A stretch of 64,000 nucleotides of DNA from Rugamonas sp. A1-17 (GTDB taxonomy: Bacteria; Pseudomonadota; Gammaproteobacteria; Burkholderiales; Burkholderiaceae_D): assembly GCA_025548565.1 (NCBI GenBank), contig JAJLPB010000018.1:57781-121780 (forward strand), written 5' to 3'. Positions 46,869 through 55,922 of this stretch are shown here, in pieces. The position numbers and the translations under genes are program-made. The notes beneath the pieces are model-generated. The model saw only the letters and a list, made by a program, of their open reading frames with translations, was not told where the DNA came from and searched no databases. Each line of letters opens with the position of its first letter. Position 1 is the first letter of the stretch.

Positions 46869-48791
46869 TCACTGGGCAAGATCCTCACGCAGGAGGCGCA
46901 CCATCGCGTCGTGATGCTCCTCCGCTTCGTTGTCGCCCCATACCTTTTTGTCAAGGGTGATATGCGCCATCCGCTGCAGCTTGGGGCTTTGTTGCCCGAT
47001 CGTGGACAAGAAATTGACCGCCTTGGCGCCAGGCAGACTGTTGCTGAACTTTGAGTTCGCCCCTACGCTCACGAGCGCCAAGTTGCCGAGCCGATGGAGC
47101 CAGTCTTTGGAAAGCGTCGCTCCCGACTGCTGCTCGTCCGGATTCTGCGGATAAAAATGTTCGATCGAATTGCGGAAGGAGAACCTGTATTCCGGATCCG
47201 GCTTTTTTTCCCAAAGCAGGTAGTCGAGATAGGTGAAGACGATGCGGCCGATGGCGAACCCGAGGGGTTCCTCATCCATGGGGAAGGCCTCGCTGACCCT
47301 GACACGGGCGTAGCTGCGCAGCGTGGCGACAAGGCCCGATTCCATCACCCTCTCATACTCGCTCATGTCCAGAAGTTTCAGCAGCCGAGTCATCCAGTGC
47401 ATCGTGCGAGGAGACGTGTAAGTCACCCGCAGCATCGACTGCAATATGAGCAGGGCGCCAGCCGGGGTTCCGGCGCTCGTGTCGCCATCGTCCCCGGCGC
47501 GCGGGAACGTATTCCCGTACTGCGGGGTGGGCTGGTTTCCGGAGTAGGCCTTGACGAGACGCCGGAGAGACCAATCACCGTCGTCGCCGTTTGTGCCTGT
47601 ATATTCCCGCTTGAGAATGAAGGTATCAAACAGGTTCCGGCAGCGCAGCAGCCGGAAAGCGAATTCGTGCACCCACTCCCGCCGCGTGGCAGCATCAAGA
47701 GGTTCCAGCACCTCTTCGAAACGCCGGATGAGGCGCTTGTCGTCGAGGCTGTCCTCGAGGTCTCCGTCGTCCCCGTTCATGACGTTGAGGACGTGCAGCA
47801 GAAATGTGGAAAATCCGATGATGGAGCTGAACCGTACGTTTTCCTGGTCCTCGCCGCCTCTGGTCGTGCCAGCTTCGGCGTAGCGCGTCAATGCTGCGTC
47901 AAGCGGAAGAGACATGTCTGCAAGGGCGCCTGCGCCGCTTGCCGCCGGTTTCCTGACCTCCAGCAGATCCTCAAAGCCGGAGATTGCCAGCCTCGACCAG
48001 TCGTCACCGAAGATCCTGGTGCGCAGGTCGGTGTCCCGGCGCGTCAGCGTCATCTGAACGTAGGAATCCATGTCCGAACAGGCATTCCAGATCCAGGCGA
48101 AACAGTCCCGTCGTGCGTCATCGCCGAGGTGCTGCATCAGCCGCGCCTTGACGATGTCGGTCTGACGCAGCTGCTCGCCCCGGGTGTTCATGATCTCGAA
48201 ATACCGGTTGAAGTCCATCCTTTGCGGCAGGGACGCCCTTACGACTGTTACTTTCGTGCGCAGGAAACTGGCGAACCTGCACAGTGCATCACTGTTGCGG
48301 ACATGCTGGGCCATGAATTGCCCGATGACGTTGTAGCCCTGATGGATCCCCGCATCTTCGGTGCTTGACGGCTGCGCCTGAGATACGGGCCGGCTCCCGA
48401 ATGCGGCTGAAATCCGTCGCAGGGCTTCCGTGGCACGAGGGCGAGACTCGTAACGAAGACGGCCAAGGTGTCCGTACTTCGCGACGCCGTTCTCGGCCAG
48501 AAAGGTCAGCAGCAGATAAAGGGTCGTGAGGCGTTGTTGCCCGTCGATCACCTCGAAGCAGCCGGGCGTGCCCTGCGGTTCGGTGACCATGAGGTTGCCA
48601 AGGAAGTAGCTGGCCCTGTCGTCATCGGTCGCGCCATTGTTCGCGTCCAGGATGTCGCGCAGCAGTTGCTCGATCTGTCCGGCCTGCCATGCATAGTTGC
48701 GCTGGTAGATCGGCACGGTATAGACCACATCGGCATCGTCGAACAGTGCGCCGACGGTCAGGAGGATGGGGGTGACCCGGTTGTTGTCCAT
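46869..48791 (-). CDS. DUF262-DUF1524 (GmrSD-type) nuclease
   Basis: The 640-residue protein has the DUF262 signatures VPIYQRNYAW (~26-35) and IDGQQRLTTLYLL (82-94), where the DGQQR motif binds and hydrolyses nucleotide. The C-terminus has the DUF1524 HNH-type site (SIEHFYPQNPDEQ ... HRLGNLALVSVGANSKFSN). GmrSD proteins restrict phages with modified bases, and SspE, of the same architecture, acts with phosphorothioation. It overlaps the upstream DUF262 gene by one base, so the two form a pair. Confidence 0.9.
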   Translation of the reverse strand: MDNNRVTPILLTVGALFDDADVVYTVPIYQRNYAWQAGQIEQLLRDILDANNGATDDDRASYFLGNLMVTEPQGTPGCFEVIDGQQRLTTLYLLLTFLAENGVAKYGHLGRLRYESRPRATEALRRISAAFGSRPVSQAQPSSTEDAGIHQGYNVIGQFMAQHVRNSDALCRFASFLRTKVTVVRASLPQRMDFNRYFEIMNTRGEQLRQTDIVKARLMQHLGDDARRDCFAWIWNACSDMDSYVQMTLTRRDTDLRTRIFGDDWSRLAISGFEDLLEVRKPAASGAGALADMSLPLDAALTRYAEAGTTRGGEDQENVRFSSIIGFSTFLLHVLNVMNGDDGDLEDSLDDKRLIRRFEEVLEPLDAATRREWVHEFAFRLLRCRNLFDTFILKREYTGTNGDDGDWSLRRLVKAYSGNQPTPQYGNTFPRAGDDGDTSAGTPAGALLILQSMLRVTYTSPRTMHWMTRLLKLLDMSEYERVMESGLVATLRSYARVRVSEAFPMDEEPLGFAIGRIVFTYLDYLLWEKKPDPEYRFSFRNSIEHFYPQNPDEQQSGATLSKDWLHRLGNLALVSVGANSKFSNSLPGAKAVNFLSTIGQQSPKLQRMAHITLDKKVWGDNEAEEHHDAMVRLLREDLAQ

Positions 48792-50107
48792 TAGGCCTCC
48801 AACCCGTTCAGAAGTTTGACAAGTTTTTTCTCGTGAGCGTCGCCGTAGGGTTTGCCCGGACCGGCAAGCGCGCGGACCGCGCGGCCGGTGTCATCCTCGC
48901 GCATGAGTACAAACGCAGAGGCATCGGTTCTGTTTCCCCGTGCGCGGTTGTCGACCGAGCGGAACTGGACGCGCAGCAGCTCGACGCGTAGTGCATAGGC
49001 CCACGCGAAAAGCCGGTTACGCGCGACCGCCAGGTCCTCGTCACCGAATCTGTTCGTGTAATACAGGAGAGCGGCCAGGTAGAGCTCCGAAACGAACCTG
49101 TACCGGCCACGCGACGGGCGCTCCGCCAAGACGCCGCTGACTTCCCCTGCGTCGACGTCGTACAGCGCGAACTCCGCGCGTTCCCCGCAGAACCCCTCAC
49201 GGGCCACCCGCTCCAGCTCGGGCAGCATGAACGCCACCATATCGAAAAATGCACGCCCAGCCAGCAGCGGGACGTCCAGCTGAAAGCGGCTGCGGCCGGC
49301 ATTCCGGTCGTCCGCTCCGGACCCGGGCACGCCCCATGCATTTAGTATCGGTAACGCGACCTGTGCCGCGGAATGGTAACGGGCACTCGGTGACTTGGCG
49401 GTCCGGGGCGAAATCCCTTTGAAAAGTCCAATGTCGTGAATGCTGAAGTTCGGTGCGCTCTCGCCACGTGACCAGCGCGCGATCCGGTAGAGATAGGTCG
49501 AGAACAGCCGGTCCAGTTCCTCGTCCCCGACCGACTCCCAGGTTTCCACCACGGCCGCTTTCATGGCTGGCGACTCATCGCGCATTTCGCGCAGGTGATG
49601 TGCCTTGAGAAGGTCATGTGGCGCCAGCGGCTTTCCGCGGTAGTTCTGGGAGTCGAACACGCGGAAGGCTTCGTCGATGTCGTCCGTCGTGACTGATACC
49701 AGTTCACACCGGTTCCGGATGAACCGGGCAAGGGCGTCGCGCTGTTCCGGCTGCAGGGTACCGGTGTGACGGCCGATGGCACCGCGTACGCGACCGACCG
49801 GGTTATCCGCGTGATGGTGGTGAGGTCCGGTATCCAGAAATTGCAAGATCATGTGAAGGGTAAGCAGCCGCTGCTGGCCGTCGACGACGTCGAGGCCCGA
49901 ACCGGTGTCGTGGAGGATCACGGCACCCAGGACATAGGAAACATCGCGCCGTTCGTGATCAGTCATGGCGTCCCGGATATCGTCGAGCAACTGCAGTGCG
50001 GTCGCAGCTTCCCAGCTGTAGGGACGCTGGTAGGGAGGAATCCGCAGATTCCTGGCGAGCAGGTCGCCGACCGTGACAGCTTCTACGCTGCTTTGGAAGA
50101 TGGTCAA
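48791..50107 (-). CDS. DUF262 protein without HNH domain, partner of the downstream gene
   Basis: The 438-residue protein has DUF262 motifs IPPYQRPYSWE (~23-33) and VVDGQQRLLTLHMI (75-88) but no DUF1524 nuclease end; its C-terminus is a separate helical domain. A DUF262-only gene directly in front of a DUF262-DUF1524 gene suggests a two-component restriction system in which one subunit senses or hydrolyses nucleotide and the other cuts. Target and modification are unknown. Confidence 0.88.
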   Translation of the reverse strand: MTIFQSSVEAVTVGDLLARNLRIPPYQRPYSWEAATALQLLDDIRDAMTDHERRDVSYVLGAVILHDTGSGLDVVDGQQRLLTLHMILQFLDTGPHHHHADNPVGRVRGAIGRHTGTLQPEQRDALARFIRNRCELVSVTTDDIDEAFRVFDSQNYRGKPLAPHDLLKAHHLREMRDESPAMKAAVVETWESVGDEELDRLFSTYLYRIARWSRGESAPNFSIHDIGLFKGISPRTAKSPSARYHSAAQVALPILNAWGVPGSGADDRNAGRSRFQLDVPLLAGRAFFDMVAFMLPELERVAREGFCGERAEFALYDVDAGEVSGVLAERPSRGRYRFVSELYLAALLYYTNRFGDEDLAVARNRLFAWAYALRVELLRVQFRSVDNRARGNRTDASAFVLMREDDTGRAVRALAGPGKPYGDAHEKKLVKLLNGLEA

Positions 50108-50471
50108 ACCAATTCTCCGTGGGAATGAACCGAATCCCGGAGTTTAGCCGGATATTGGTGCTGATGCCGAATTGATCCAGGCTGCTGATTTGAACTGTCC
50201 CACCCTCGGCCAGCTATCTACCGCTCTGGTACTACGTTTACGATGCATGAGGGCGGGACAAATATCTCCAGCGGCTTGGGTCAATTCGGCGTCAGCGCCA
50301 ACAAGTACGATAAAATTCTGGGCTATACCGAGTTGCGGCGCAACGACATCAACACCGCGAAGAACCTCCTGATCTCGATGGAGCCCCTGCGCCTGGTGCG
50401 GGATGACGAGCATGCGAGGCGTCCCAGCGACCCGCACCATATGCCCGACTAACGAATAAGAGGAAAGTGCC
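50108..50471. other. Gap with a possible gene remnant
   Basis: Upstream of the DUF262 pair there are 360 bases. A promoter for the pair should lie at 50108-50160. The rest contains the weak plus-strand frame 50243-50452 and nothing else I can support. Confidence 0.45.
50243..50452 (+). pseudogene. Possible gene fragment, 69 residues
   Basis: The frame reads MHEGGTNISSGLGQFGVSA, then KYDKILGYTELRRNDINTAKN, protein-like in composition, but no ribosome site precedes ATG 50243 and the frame is open only a short way upstream before a stop. It may be the remnant of a truncated gene. Low confidence. Confidence 0.25.
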
Positions 50472-50972
50472 ATGACCCAGCACCACGACGACGATGGCGA
50501 CAGCATCTTGCTGACCGACGATGACCGCGCTCACATTGAGGAAGAAATCGCCCAGCTCGACTCCGAGATGGCGCAATGCCCCGACAACGCCCTATTCCGC
50601 GAAAAGCGGCACCGCCGAGCTCACTTGGCTGGAGAGCTGGTGGTTGGCCACCGCCTCGACCTTCATGCCGGCGACAGCACTTGGTACGACCACGCTATCG
50701 AGCCACGCAAGGCCGAACTCGGCGGCGGCTGGCGCCTCTACTTGTTCCATGACGGCGTGGAAGTGGGCGGCGGCGTGTTCCCAGTGGAACTGGATGAGGT
50801 GGCCGGCGTCGCTTGGTGGGACGCTTTAGGAGCTGAGGATCGGGTGCTTTGGCTCGGCAGAGCCATGTTAGATACGGCCGCCGGCGCCTACTTGGCCTAT
50901 CTGACTGACCAGGCATGGCACGACGCAGCGCAGGAGGCCGGCGAATGGCTCGACAGCCGGCCGCAGCCTTAA
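50472..50972 (+). CDS. Hypothetical acidic protein, 166 residues
   Basis: AAGAGGAAAGTGCC precedes the ATG. The N-terminus is very acidic (MTQHHDDDGDSILLTDDDRA), followed by a coiled-coil stretch and a domain with GGGWRLYLFHDGVEVGGGVFP and AWWDALGAEDRVLWL. No family recognised. It stands alone between the DUF262 pair and the debris region, with backbone-like high G+C. Confidence 0.6.
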   Translation: MTQHHDDDGDSILLTDDDRAHIEEEIAQLDSEMAQCPDNALFREKRHRRAHLAGELVVGHRLDLHAGDSTWYDHAIEPRKAELGGGWRLYLFHDGVEVGGGVFPVELDEVAGVAWWDALGAEDRVLWLGRAMLDTAAGAYLAYLTDQAWHDAAQEAGEWLDSRPQP

Positions 50973-51246
50973 TGACATAACCCGAACTCAATCGACTATG
51001 CCATTTCTACTCGCCTTGACAATACTGGACCGCCCCATTTGATCGCGGTGTACCGATCGCTCACGAAGGGGCTACCGCCCTTTCTCCATATTTTGGCACT
51101 GTTAGGCTTCAGGCTAGCGTGCACGGACGCGGTCTACCTTTACCCATTGAACAGCCGAGGCGTATCTGGTGACGCGAAGAACTGGGTGCGGACGTTCATA
51201 CTCGTGTTCGGCCTACGTCTTCGCTGGCCGGCGGGTGGACCACGGT

Positions 51247-51495
51247 TCACCCGCGCAGCCTGGTGGAAAATTTAGTGAGGAAGGCAAGGAGCAAGAAGGC
51301 GGCCGATGAGCCGATCCAGGTCTCCAGCTCATCGCCTGCGCTGCGCTCAGCCACCCAGTTTCCCGCCGCGAGGACCACGGCAAATCCTGCCAGGCAAACA
51401 AAATACAGCGCCCAATCGCGCCCGCCCAGTCGGCCAAAGGGACGCAACCGCAGGATTTCTCCTAGGCGAAACACTGTTCGCAGCCTTCTATTCAT
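51247..51495 (-). CDS. Small membrane protein, 82 residues
   Basis: GGGGGAGG lies just upstream; the start at 51495 gives correct spacing, while the ATG at 51498 is too close. Two hydrophobic segments (WALYFVCLAGFAVVLAAGNWV and SSAAFLLLAFLTKF) flank a short acidic loop. No family recognised. Confidence 0.55.
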   Translation of the reverse strand: MNRRLRTVFRLGEILRLRPFGRLGGRDWALYFVCLAGFAVVLAAGNWVAERSAGDELETWIGSSAAFLLLAFLTKFSTRLRG

Positions 51496-51711
51496 CATCC
51501 TCCCCCTCTCAACATTATTAAATTTACATCATATTCTCTAATCTTCGCATAGTGCGGAATTTATATCAATTTAATTCGCATAATATGCAACTTACCTACA
51601 AAGGTTTTGCGCACAGCCGGCATCGGAACGCCGCGTAACATGGGGACCAGCGGCGACGCCGGGGCGACGACGCACCACATCGCTGCGAGCGGCAATCACG
51701 TCAGGCCGTGT

Positions 51712-51798
51712 TCAGCGAACGAGAAGTGTCGGTGCCGCCACAATGATATGGTCGAGCACGCGGGTATCGACCAGAGCCATCGCCTGCTGGAGCGGGCG
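51712..51798 (-). pseudogene. radC: Remnant of radC (C-terminal JAB-domain fragment)
   Basis: On the minus strand the sequence reads LQQAMALVDTRVLDHIIVA followed by a few residues and a stop. This is the typical block near the C-terminus of RadC-like JAB proteins (QALALVDVRVLDHxIV). No RadC sequence continues on either side and a G9 run breaks the upstream part. RadC-like genes often mark plasmid and island borders. Confidence 0.65.
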
Positions 51799-51950
51799 GG
51801 GGGGGGGAACGCTCTCCGCGGATACAGCTAATTTCGGCAGCGCTCGTCTCAGTTCAGCCACACATCCGACGTAAAAAGCATCTTCCAGAAGCCCGCATCA
51901 AATATACTGTACGAAAACACAGTGACAATTAAGAAAATGACGTGACAAAG

Positions 51951-51969
51951 GTTAACAGTTCTTGTTAAC
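51951..51969. promoter_or_regulatory. Operator-like palindrome before the HTH-methyltransferase gene
   Basis: GTTAACAGTTCTTGTTAAC has perfect 7-base arms around five bases and ends 36 bases before the start at 52006. A second inverted repeat, ACTGT (51906-51910) with ACAGT (51919-51923), lies just upstream. The HTH domain at the N-terminus of the downstream protein is the obvious candidate ligand. Confidence 0.6.
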
Positions 51970-52005
51970 ATGCCGGACATATTCCATCGCTTAGAAATCA
52001 GGACA

Positions 52006-54135
52006 ATGACTACGAAAAACTGGGCAGCCGGCCAAGCCATCAAAGCGCGTCGCAAGTCCCTTGGACTTTCACTTGAGAGCGTCGGCACGTCCCTTGGTGT
52101 GTCGAAAGCATACATGAGCTATGTGGAATCCGACGAACGCTGCCTCACCGAACCTCAGGCGCTTAAGCTTGCTTCGATCATCGGAATCCCCTCTGACCTA
52201 TTGCTACTAAGCGCAGGTCGTCTTCCAACTGATGTTCGCCAGGTTGTGGACACCGACGCGGCGACGGTCACTGCTTCAGTGCGTCAACAGCGCGAGCAGC
52301 ACGCTGTCGTCTACCCAACGTCACTGACGACAGCCCCGCCGCCTATTACACCTCGAATGAAGAGTTTGTCTCCGAAGAGTATTCCAGGACGAATTACCGT
52401 CACGAAAACCAAGTCATCTTATCGAGCGCATAGCTACCATACCAAGGTACCGCCTGAGGCCATTACACCTTTCATTGAAGCACTTAGCCAACCTGGTGAC
52501 GTCGTGCTCGATCTGTTTTCGGGGTCGGGAATGACGGGTGTGGCGGCCTTGTCTACGGGGCGAAATGCAATACTATCCGACCTCTCACCGGCCGCCGTAC
52601 ACATTTCACGTAACTACAACACACCTTGCTCACCTACCGAATTTCGGGCTGCCCTCGACCTTTTGGAAAAAGCTGTCGCGCCAACAATGCGGTGGCTCTA
52701 CATGCCATTGCAACAGCCAGGGCAGACAGTTGAGTACACAACCTGGAGTGACGTGTTCGAATGCTCCAACTGTTCGGGAGAGATCCTCTATTGGAATGTT
52801 GTTCAGACCGCTGGCGCCACTGATTCAAAGGGTTTAACGTGCCCTCACTGTCAATCTTATGTGCGAAAAGCCGACCTGAAGTGGCTTCGCGAAATGGCAG
52901 TTCAGTCTCACGTGTCCGAAGGGTCCACGCGAATTAAAACACACGCACCTACGGAAGATGAATTAGCGCTGATTGAGGAAGCTAACCAAACACCAATACC
53001 TTATTGGGTCCCTCATGTCCCGTTTGGCTCGGAGCGTGAGATGTGGCGCGCCTCTCATTTGGCAATGGGCATTACAGACGTCAGTTTGTTCTTCACGCGC
53101 CGAAATCTTCATGCATTGGCGGCCTTGCGGCACGCTATCGTCTCTGTCCCAGAGGGGCGAATTCGCGAAGCGTTGATGTTTGCGTTTACTGCTTGCGTGA
53201 ACCGGGCCTCACGACGATACCAGTGGAATGCCAAGCGGCCGACAAATGTCATGACCGGAACCTTGTATATTTCTTCATTACGATACGAATGGAATGTCTG
53301 GAGCCTATTCCGTCGAAAGGCTGCTGACGTCAAGAGGTACTTCGAGACATTCCCGAAAACCTCGGCAGCTGTACAAGTCATGAATCGGTCTGCAACCGAC
53401 CTCTCATGCATCCCGAATGCCTCCATTCCGATGGTCTTTATGGACCCACCGTTCGGTTCAAATATTTTCTACGCCGACAGTTCGCTTCTTTGGGAGGCGT
53501 GGCTGGGCTCACTTACAGACAATGCAGAGGAAATTGTCGTGAATAAGAGCCGTGGTCGCGTTGGAGGTGGTAAGACTCTTGACGATTACGGCACATTGAT
53601 GGCGAAAGCTTTTTCTGAAGTATCGCGCGTTTTGGCGCCAACTGGCTACGCAGTTTTGGCATTTTCTAATTCGGATGATCGAGTGTGGCTTGAAATCCAA
53701 AAAGCTATTGCAACGGCTGGATTAGAAACGTCAAGCGTCCATATTCTAGACAAAGGTCAACCATCCATTAAAGGTGTAAAAGGAGTGACGGGCAAAGAAG
53801 TTGTTACCACGTTCGATTTGCTGATCACAATGAAGCACCGCGTTCGGCTCTCTAAGTCGAACGAGCATTCAAAACTGCACTCAGATGATTTGGTTGATAC
53901 AGCAATCATGACTTGTCTGCGCGCAGGACCTGCACGCACAGATGAAATTTATTCCACAGTAATCCAAGCGTTGTTGGGCGAAACACAAAGTTTATCTGGG
54001 ATTACCATGCCGGCTATAGCAGCTCGTATTGTTGTACTTGGGGCGGTGGAAACAGAAGGAAAATGGATACTACGATTAGAAGAAGGATCGACAGATCTCA
54101 ATGCGCAGAATATTTTTGAGAGCCAGTTATCATGA
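52006..54135 (+). CDS. DNA methyltransferase with N-terminal XRE HTH (M1)
   Basis: The 709-residue protein begins with an XRE-type HTH (KARRKSLGLSLESVGTSLGV, ~9-40), then a methyltransferase with SAM motif LDLFSGSGMTG (Phe171-Gly175) and catalytic DPPF at 480-483 (MVFMDPPFGSNIFYAD), the mark of N6-adenine or N4-cytosine enzymes. Between them is a four-Cys zinc ribbon (CSNC ... CPHC). I chose ATG 52006 with AGGA upstream. The fused HTH probably represses its own promoter, as in SsoII-type enzymes. It overlaps the paralogue M2 by four bases. The DNA is more A/T-rich than the backbone. Confidence 0.88.
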   Translation: MTTKNWAAGQAIKARRKSLGLSLESVGTSLGVSKAYMSYVESDERCLTEPQALKLASIIGIPSDLLLLSAGRLPTDVRQVVDTDAATVTASVRQQREQHAVVYPTSLTTAPPPITPRMKSLSPKSIPGRITVTKTKSSYRAHSYHTKVPPEAITPFIEALSQPGDVVLDLFSGSGMTGVAALSTGRNAILSDLSPAAVHISRNYNTPCSPTEFRAALDLLEKAVAPTMRWLYMPLQQPGQTVEYTTWSDVFECSNCSGEILYWNVVQTAGATDSKGLTCPHCQSYVRKADLKWLREMAVQSHVSEGSTRIKTHAPTEDELALIEEANQTPIPYWVPHVPFGSEREMWRASHLAMGITDVSLFFTRRNLHALAALRHAIVSVPEGRIREALMFAFTACVNRASRRYQWNAKRPTNVMTGTLYISSLRYEWNVWSLFRRKAADVKRYFETFPKTSAAVQVMNRSATDLSCIPNASIPMVFMDPPFGSNIFYADSSLLWEAWLGSLTDNAEEIVVNKSRGRVGGGKTLDDYGTLMAKAFSEVSRVLAPTGYAVLAFSNSDDRVWLEIQKAIATAGLETSSVHILDKGQPSIKGVKGVTGKEVVTTFDLLITMKHRVRLSKSNEHSKLHSDDLVDTAIMTCLRAGPARTDEIYSTVIQALLGETQSLSGITMPAIAARIVVLGAVETEGKWILRLEEGSTDLNAQNIFESQLS

Positions 54136-55922
54136 AGAGTAAAACAAAAACTGGTCGCGACGTGGTTATGGGCTACTTGGCCAACAGTAAAGCGCTGCCA
54201 ACGCCTTCGCTGTCCGAAACACCATCCGCCGCGCCGGTTGACATTTCGATCCCCGGCAGCCGCAACAGCGCACTTTACACCGCGCATAGCTACCACACGA
54301 AGGTGCCTCCTGAAGCTATTACGCCGTTCCTGGAACACTTCACACGTCCGGGAGATTTGGTTCTTGATCTGTTCTGCGGGTCCGGGATGACTGGCGTCGC
54401 TGCAGCGATGACAGGGCGGAACGCAATCCTGAATGACCTTTCACCTGCAGCGGCACATTTGGCGTGGAACCATACAAACCCATGTGATCCTGAGGAGTTG
54501 GGCGCGGCCTTCAAAGAGCTCGAGAAGAAAGTCGGCTCAGTTCTTCGTGAACTTTACGCGACAAGAGATGCTGAAGGCGAGCAAGGGCTGATTTATTGGA
54601 CGATGTGGAGTACGCGTCATAAATGCCTCGAGTGCAAGAAAAAATTTGCGATGTGGGACGCAGTAGACAGGGACAGCGGTCGAATGGGCACTACCGTCGC
54701 ATGCCCACATTGCGCGGCAACTCTGAAGCGCAAGGCGCTTGCAACGATTGATTCGATTCCAGTTTGGATCTCGTACAAATCGAAGAGTGGTAAACGCTTG
54801 GAGAAGCCGGCAGACAAAGCTGATATCAGCAAGGCGCTGGCCTTTACGCGCGAAGATATTACAGAGTGGTACCCTTCCGTTCCCTTAGGCCCCGATCGTG
54901 AAATGTATCTGCGTTGTGCTCTTCATCTTAAGGGGATTTCTGAGGTAGTTGACTTCTATACCGCCCGCAATCTTAAAGCGCTAGCAGTCATATGGAGCGC
55001 AATTTTTGAGTTAAAAGACCATCGAACTCGGTCGGCGCTTATGTTCGCATTCACCAATACCGCTTGGCACGGGACGAGAATGCGCAGATTCAACGCGCGC
55101 GGGGGACAAAGACCGCTGACTGGCACGCTGTATATCCCTCAGTTGTCTTCAGAAGTGAACGTCCTGGAAGTGTTGAGGAACAAAATTGCCCAACTGAAGC
55201 GTTACTACGTGGCGTACAAACCGAAAGCGAAGCAAGCTCCCTTCATCCTCAACGGTAGCGCCACTGAGTTAAAGGCACTGGGGAACGCAAGTATCGACTA
55301 TGTGTTCACAGACCCTCCGTTTGGATCAAATTTATTCTACGCGGACTGCAATCTAATTTGGGAATCTTGGCTCGGCAAAATTACTGATACTGCGAACGAG
55401 GCTGTTGTCAACAGTTCCTTATCGGTGGCCGCCGGAGGGAAAACCCTCAAGAATTATGAGAATTTGATGACCTTATCTCTGAAGGAGATGTCGCGGGTCC
55501 TAAAGCCTGGAGGTTGGGCCACCATCGTATTTCATAACACCGACGGGGAAGTATGGACAGCGCTTCACAACGCCGCGATCAGCGCGGGATTCGAATTTCA
55601 CGAAGCAGCGTCGCTCGATCGTAAGCAACAAAGTCATAAGGGCTACAAGGGGCGAAGTGGTGAAGAGGATGTGGCACACTTTGATGTCGTGATGAATCTC
55701 CGCAAGCCCGCAGCCGGGCTTGAGGGAATACAACGCATAGGCAAGGAGAAATTGACCGCCGTGAGTCTTAATGACTTGGTCAACGCTGCGGCAGAAGATA
55801 GCGATATCAAAAGTCGCGGTGTCCAAGGTATTCATGCCGAGGTGGTGCGACGCTTAGTATCATCAGGCCACAATGTATTCTTCGATTTTGCAGATGTTCG
55901 AAAAATCTTAGAGAAAGCTTAG
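54132..55922 (+). CDS. DNA methyltransferase, paralogue without HTH (M2)
   Basis: The 596-residue protein is clearly related to M1: LDLFCGSGMTG (Phe81-Gly85), zinc ribbon CLEC ... CPHC, and FTDPPFGSNLFYADCNLIW with the catalytic Asp394. It lacks the HTH. Two related methyltransferases in tandem suggest that each modifies one strand of a non-symmetric site, as in LlaJI. Its 3' end overlaps the end of the convergent DUF2357 nuclease gene by four bases. Confidence 0.9.
   Translation: MKSKTKTGRDVVMGYLANSKALPTPSLSETPSAAPVDISIPGSRNSALYTAHSYHTKVPPEAITPFLEHFTRPGDLVLDLFCGSGMTGVAAAMTGRNAILNDLSPAAAHLAWNHTNPCDPEELGAAFKELEKKVGSVLRELYATRDAEGEQGLIYWTMWSTRHKCLECKKKFAMWDAVDRDSGRMGTTVACPHCAATLKRKALATIDSIPVWISYKSKSGKRLEKPADKADISKALAFTREDITEWYPSVPLGPDREMYLRCALHLKGISEVVDFYTARNLKALAVIWSAIFELKDHRTRSALMFAFTNTAWHGTRMRRFNARGGQRPLTGTLYIPQLSSEVNVLEVLRNKIAQLKRYYVAYKPKAKQAPFILNGSATELKALGNASIDYVFTDPPFGSNLFYADCNLIWESWLGKITDTANEAVVNSSLSVAAGGKTLKNYENLMTLSLKEMSRVLKPGGWATIVFHNTDGEVWTALHNAAISAGFEFHEAASLDRKQQSHKGYKGRSGEEDVAHFDVVMNLRKPAAGLEGIQRIGKEKLTAVSLNDLVNAAAEDSDIKSRGVQGIHAEVVRRLVSSGHNVFFDFADVRKILEKA

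Larger units (their letters stand above)
51496..52005. other. Debris and promoter region before the methyltransferase operon
   Basis: Half a kilobase without an intact gene. It holds a radC remnant (51712-51798), a G9 run (51798-51806) and, in the A/T-rich right part, two inverted repeats directly in front of the methyltransferase gene. The mix suggests an insertion boundary. Confidence 0.6.

Noticed and set aside
51039..51275. 78-residue plus-strand frame
   Set aside because: Non-ATG start, no ribosome site, no recognisable motif, and it overlaps the end of the better supported minus-strand membrane gene.
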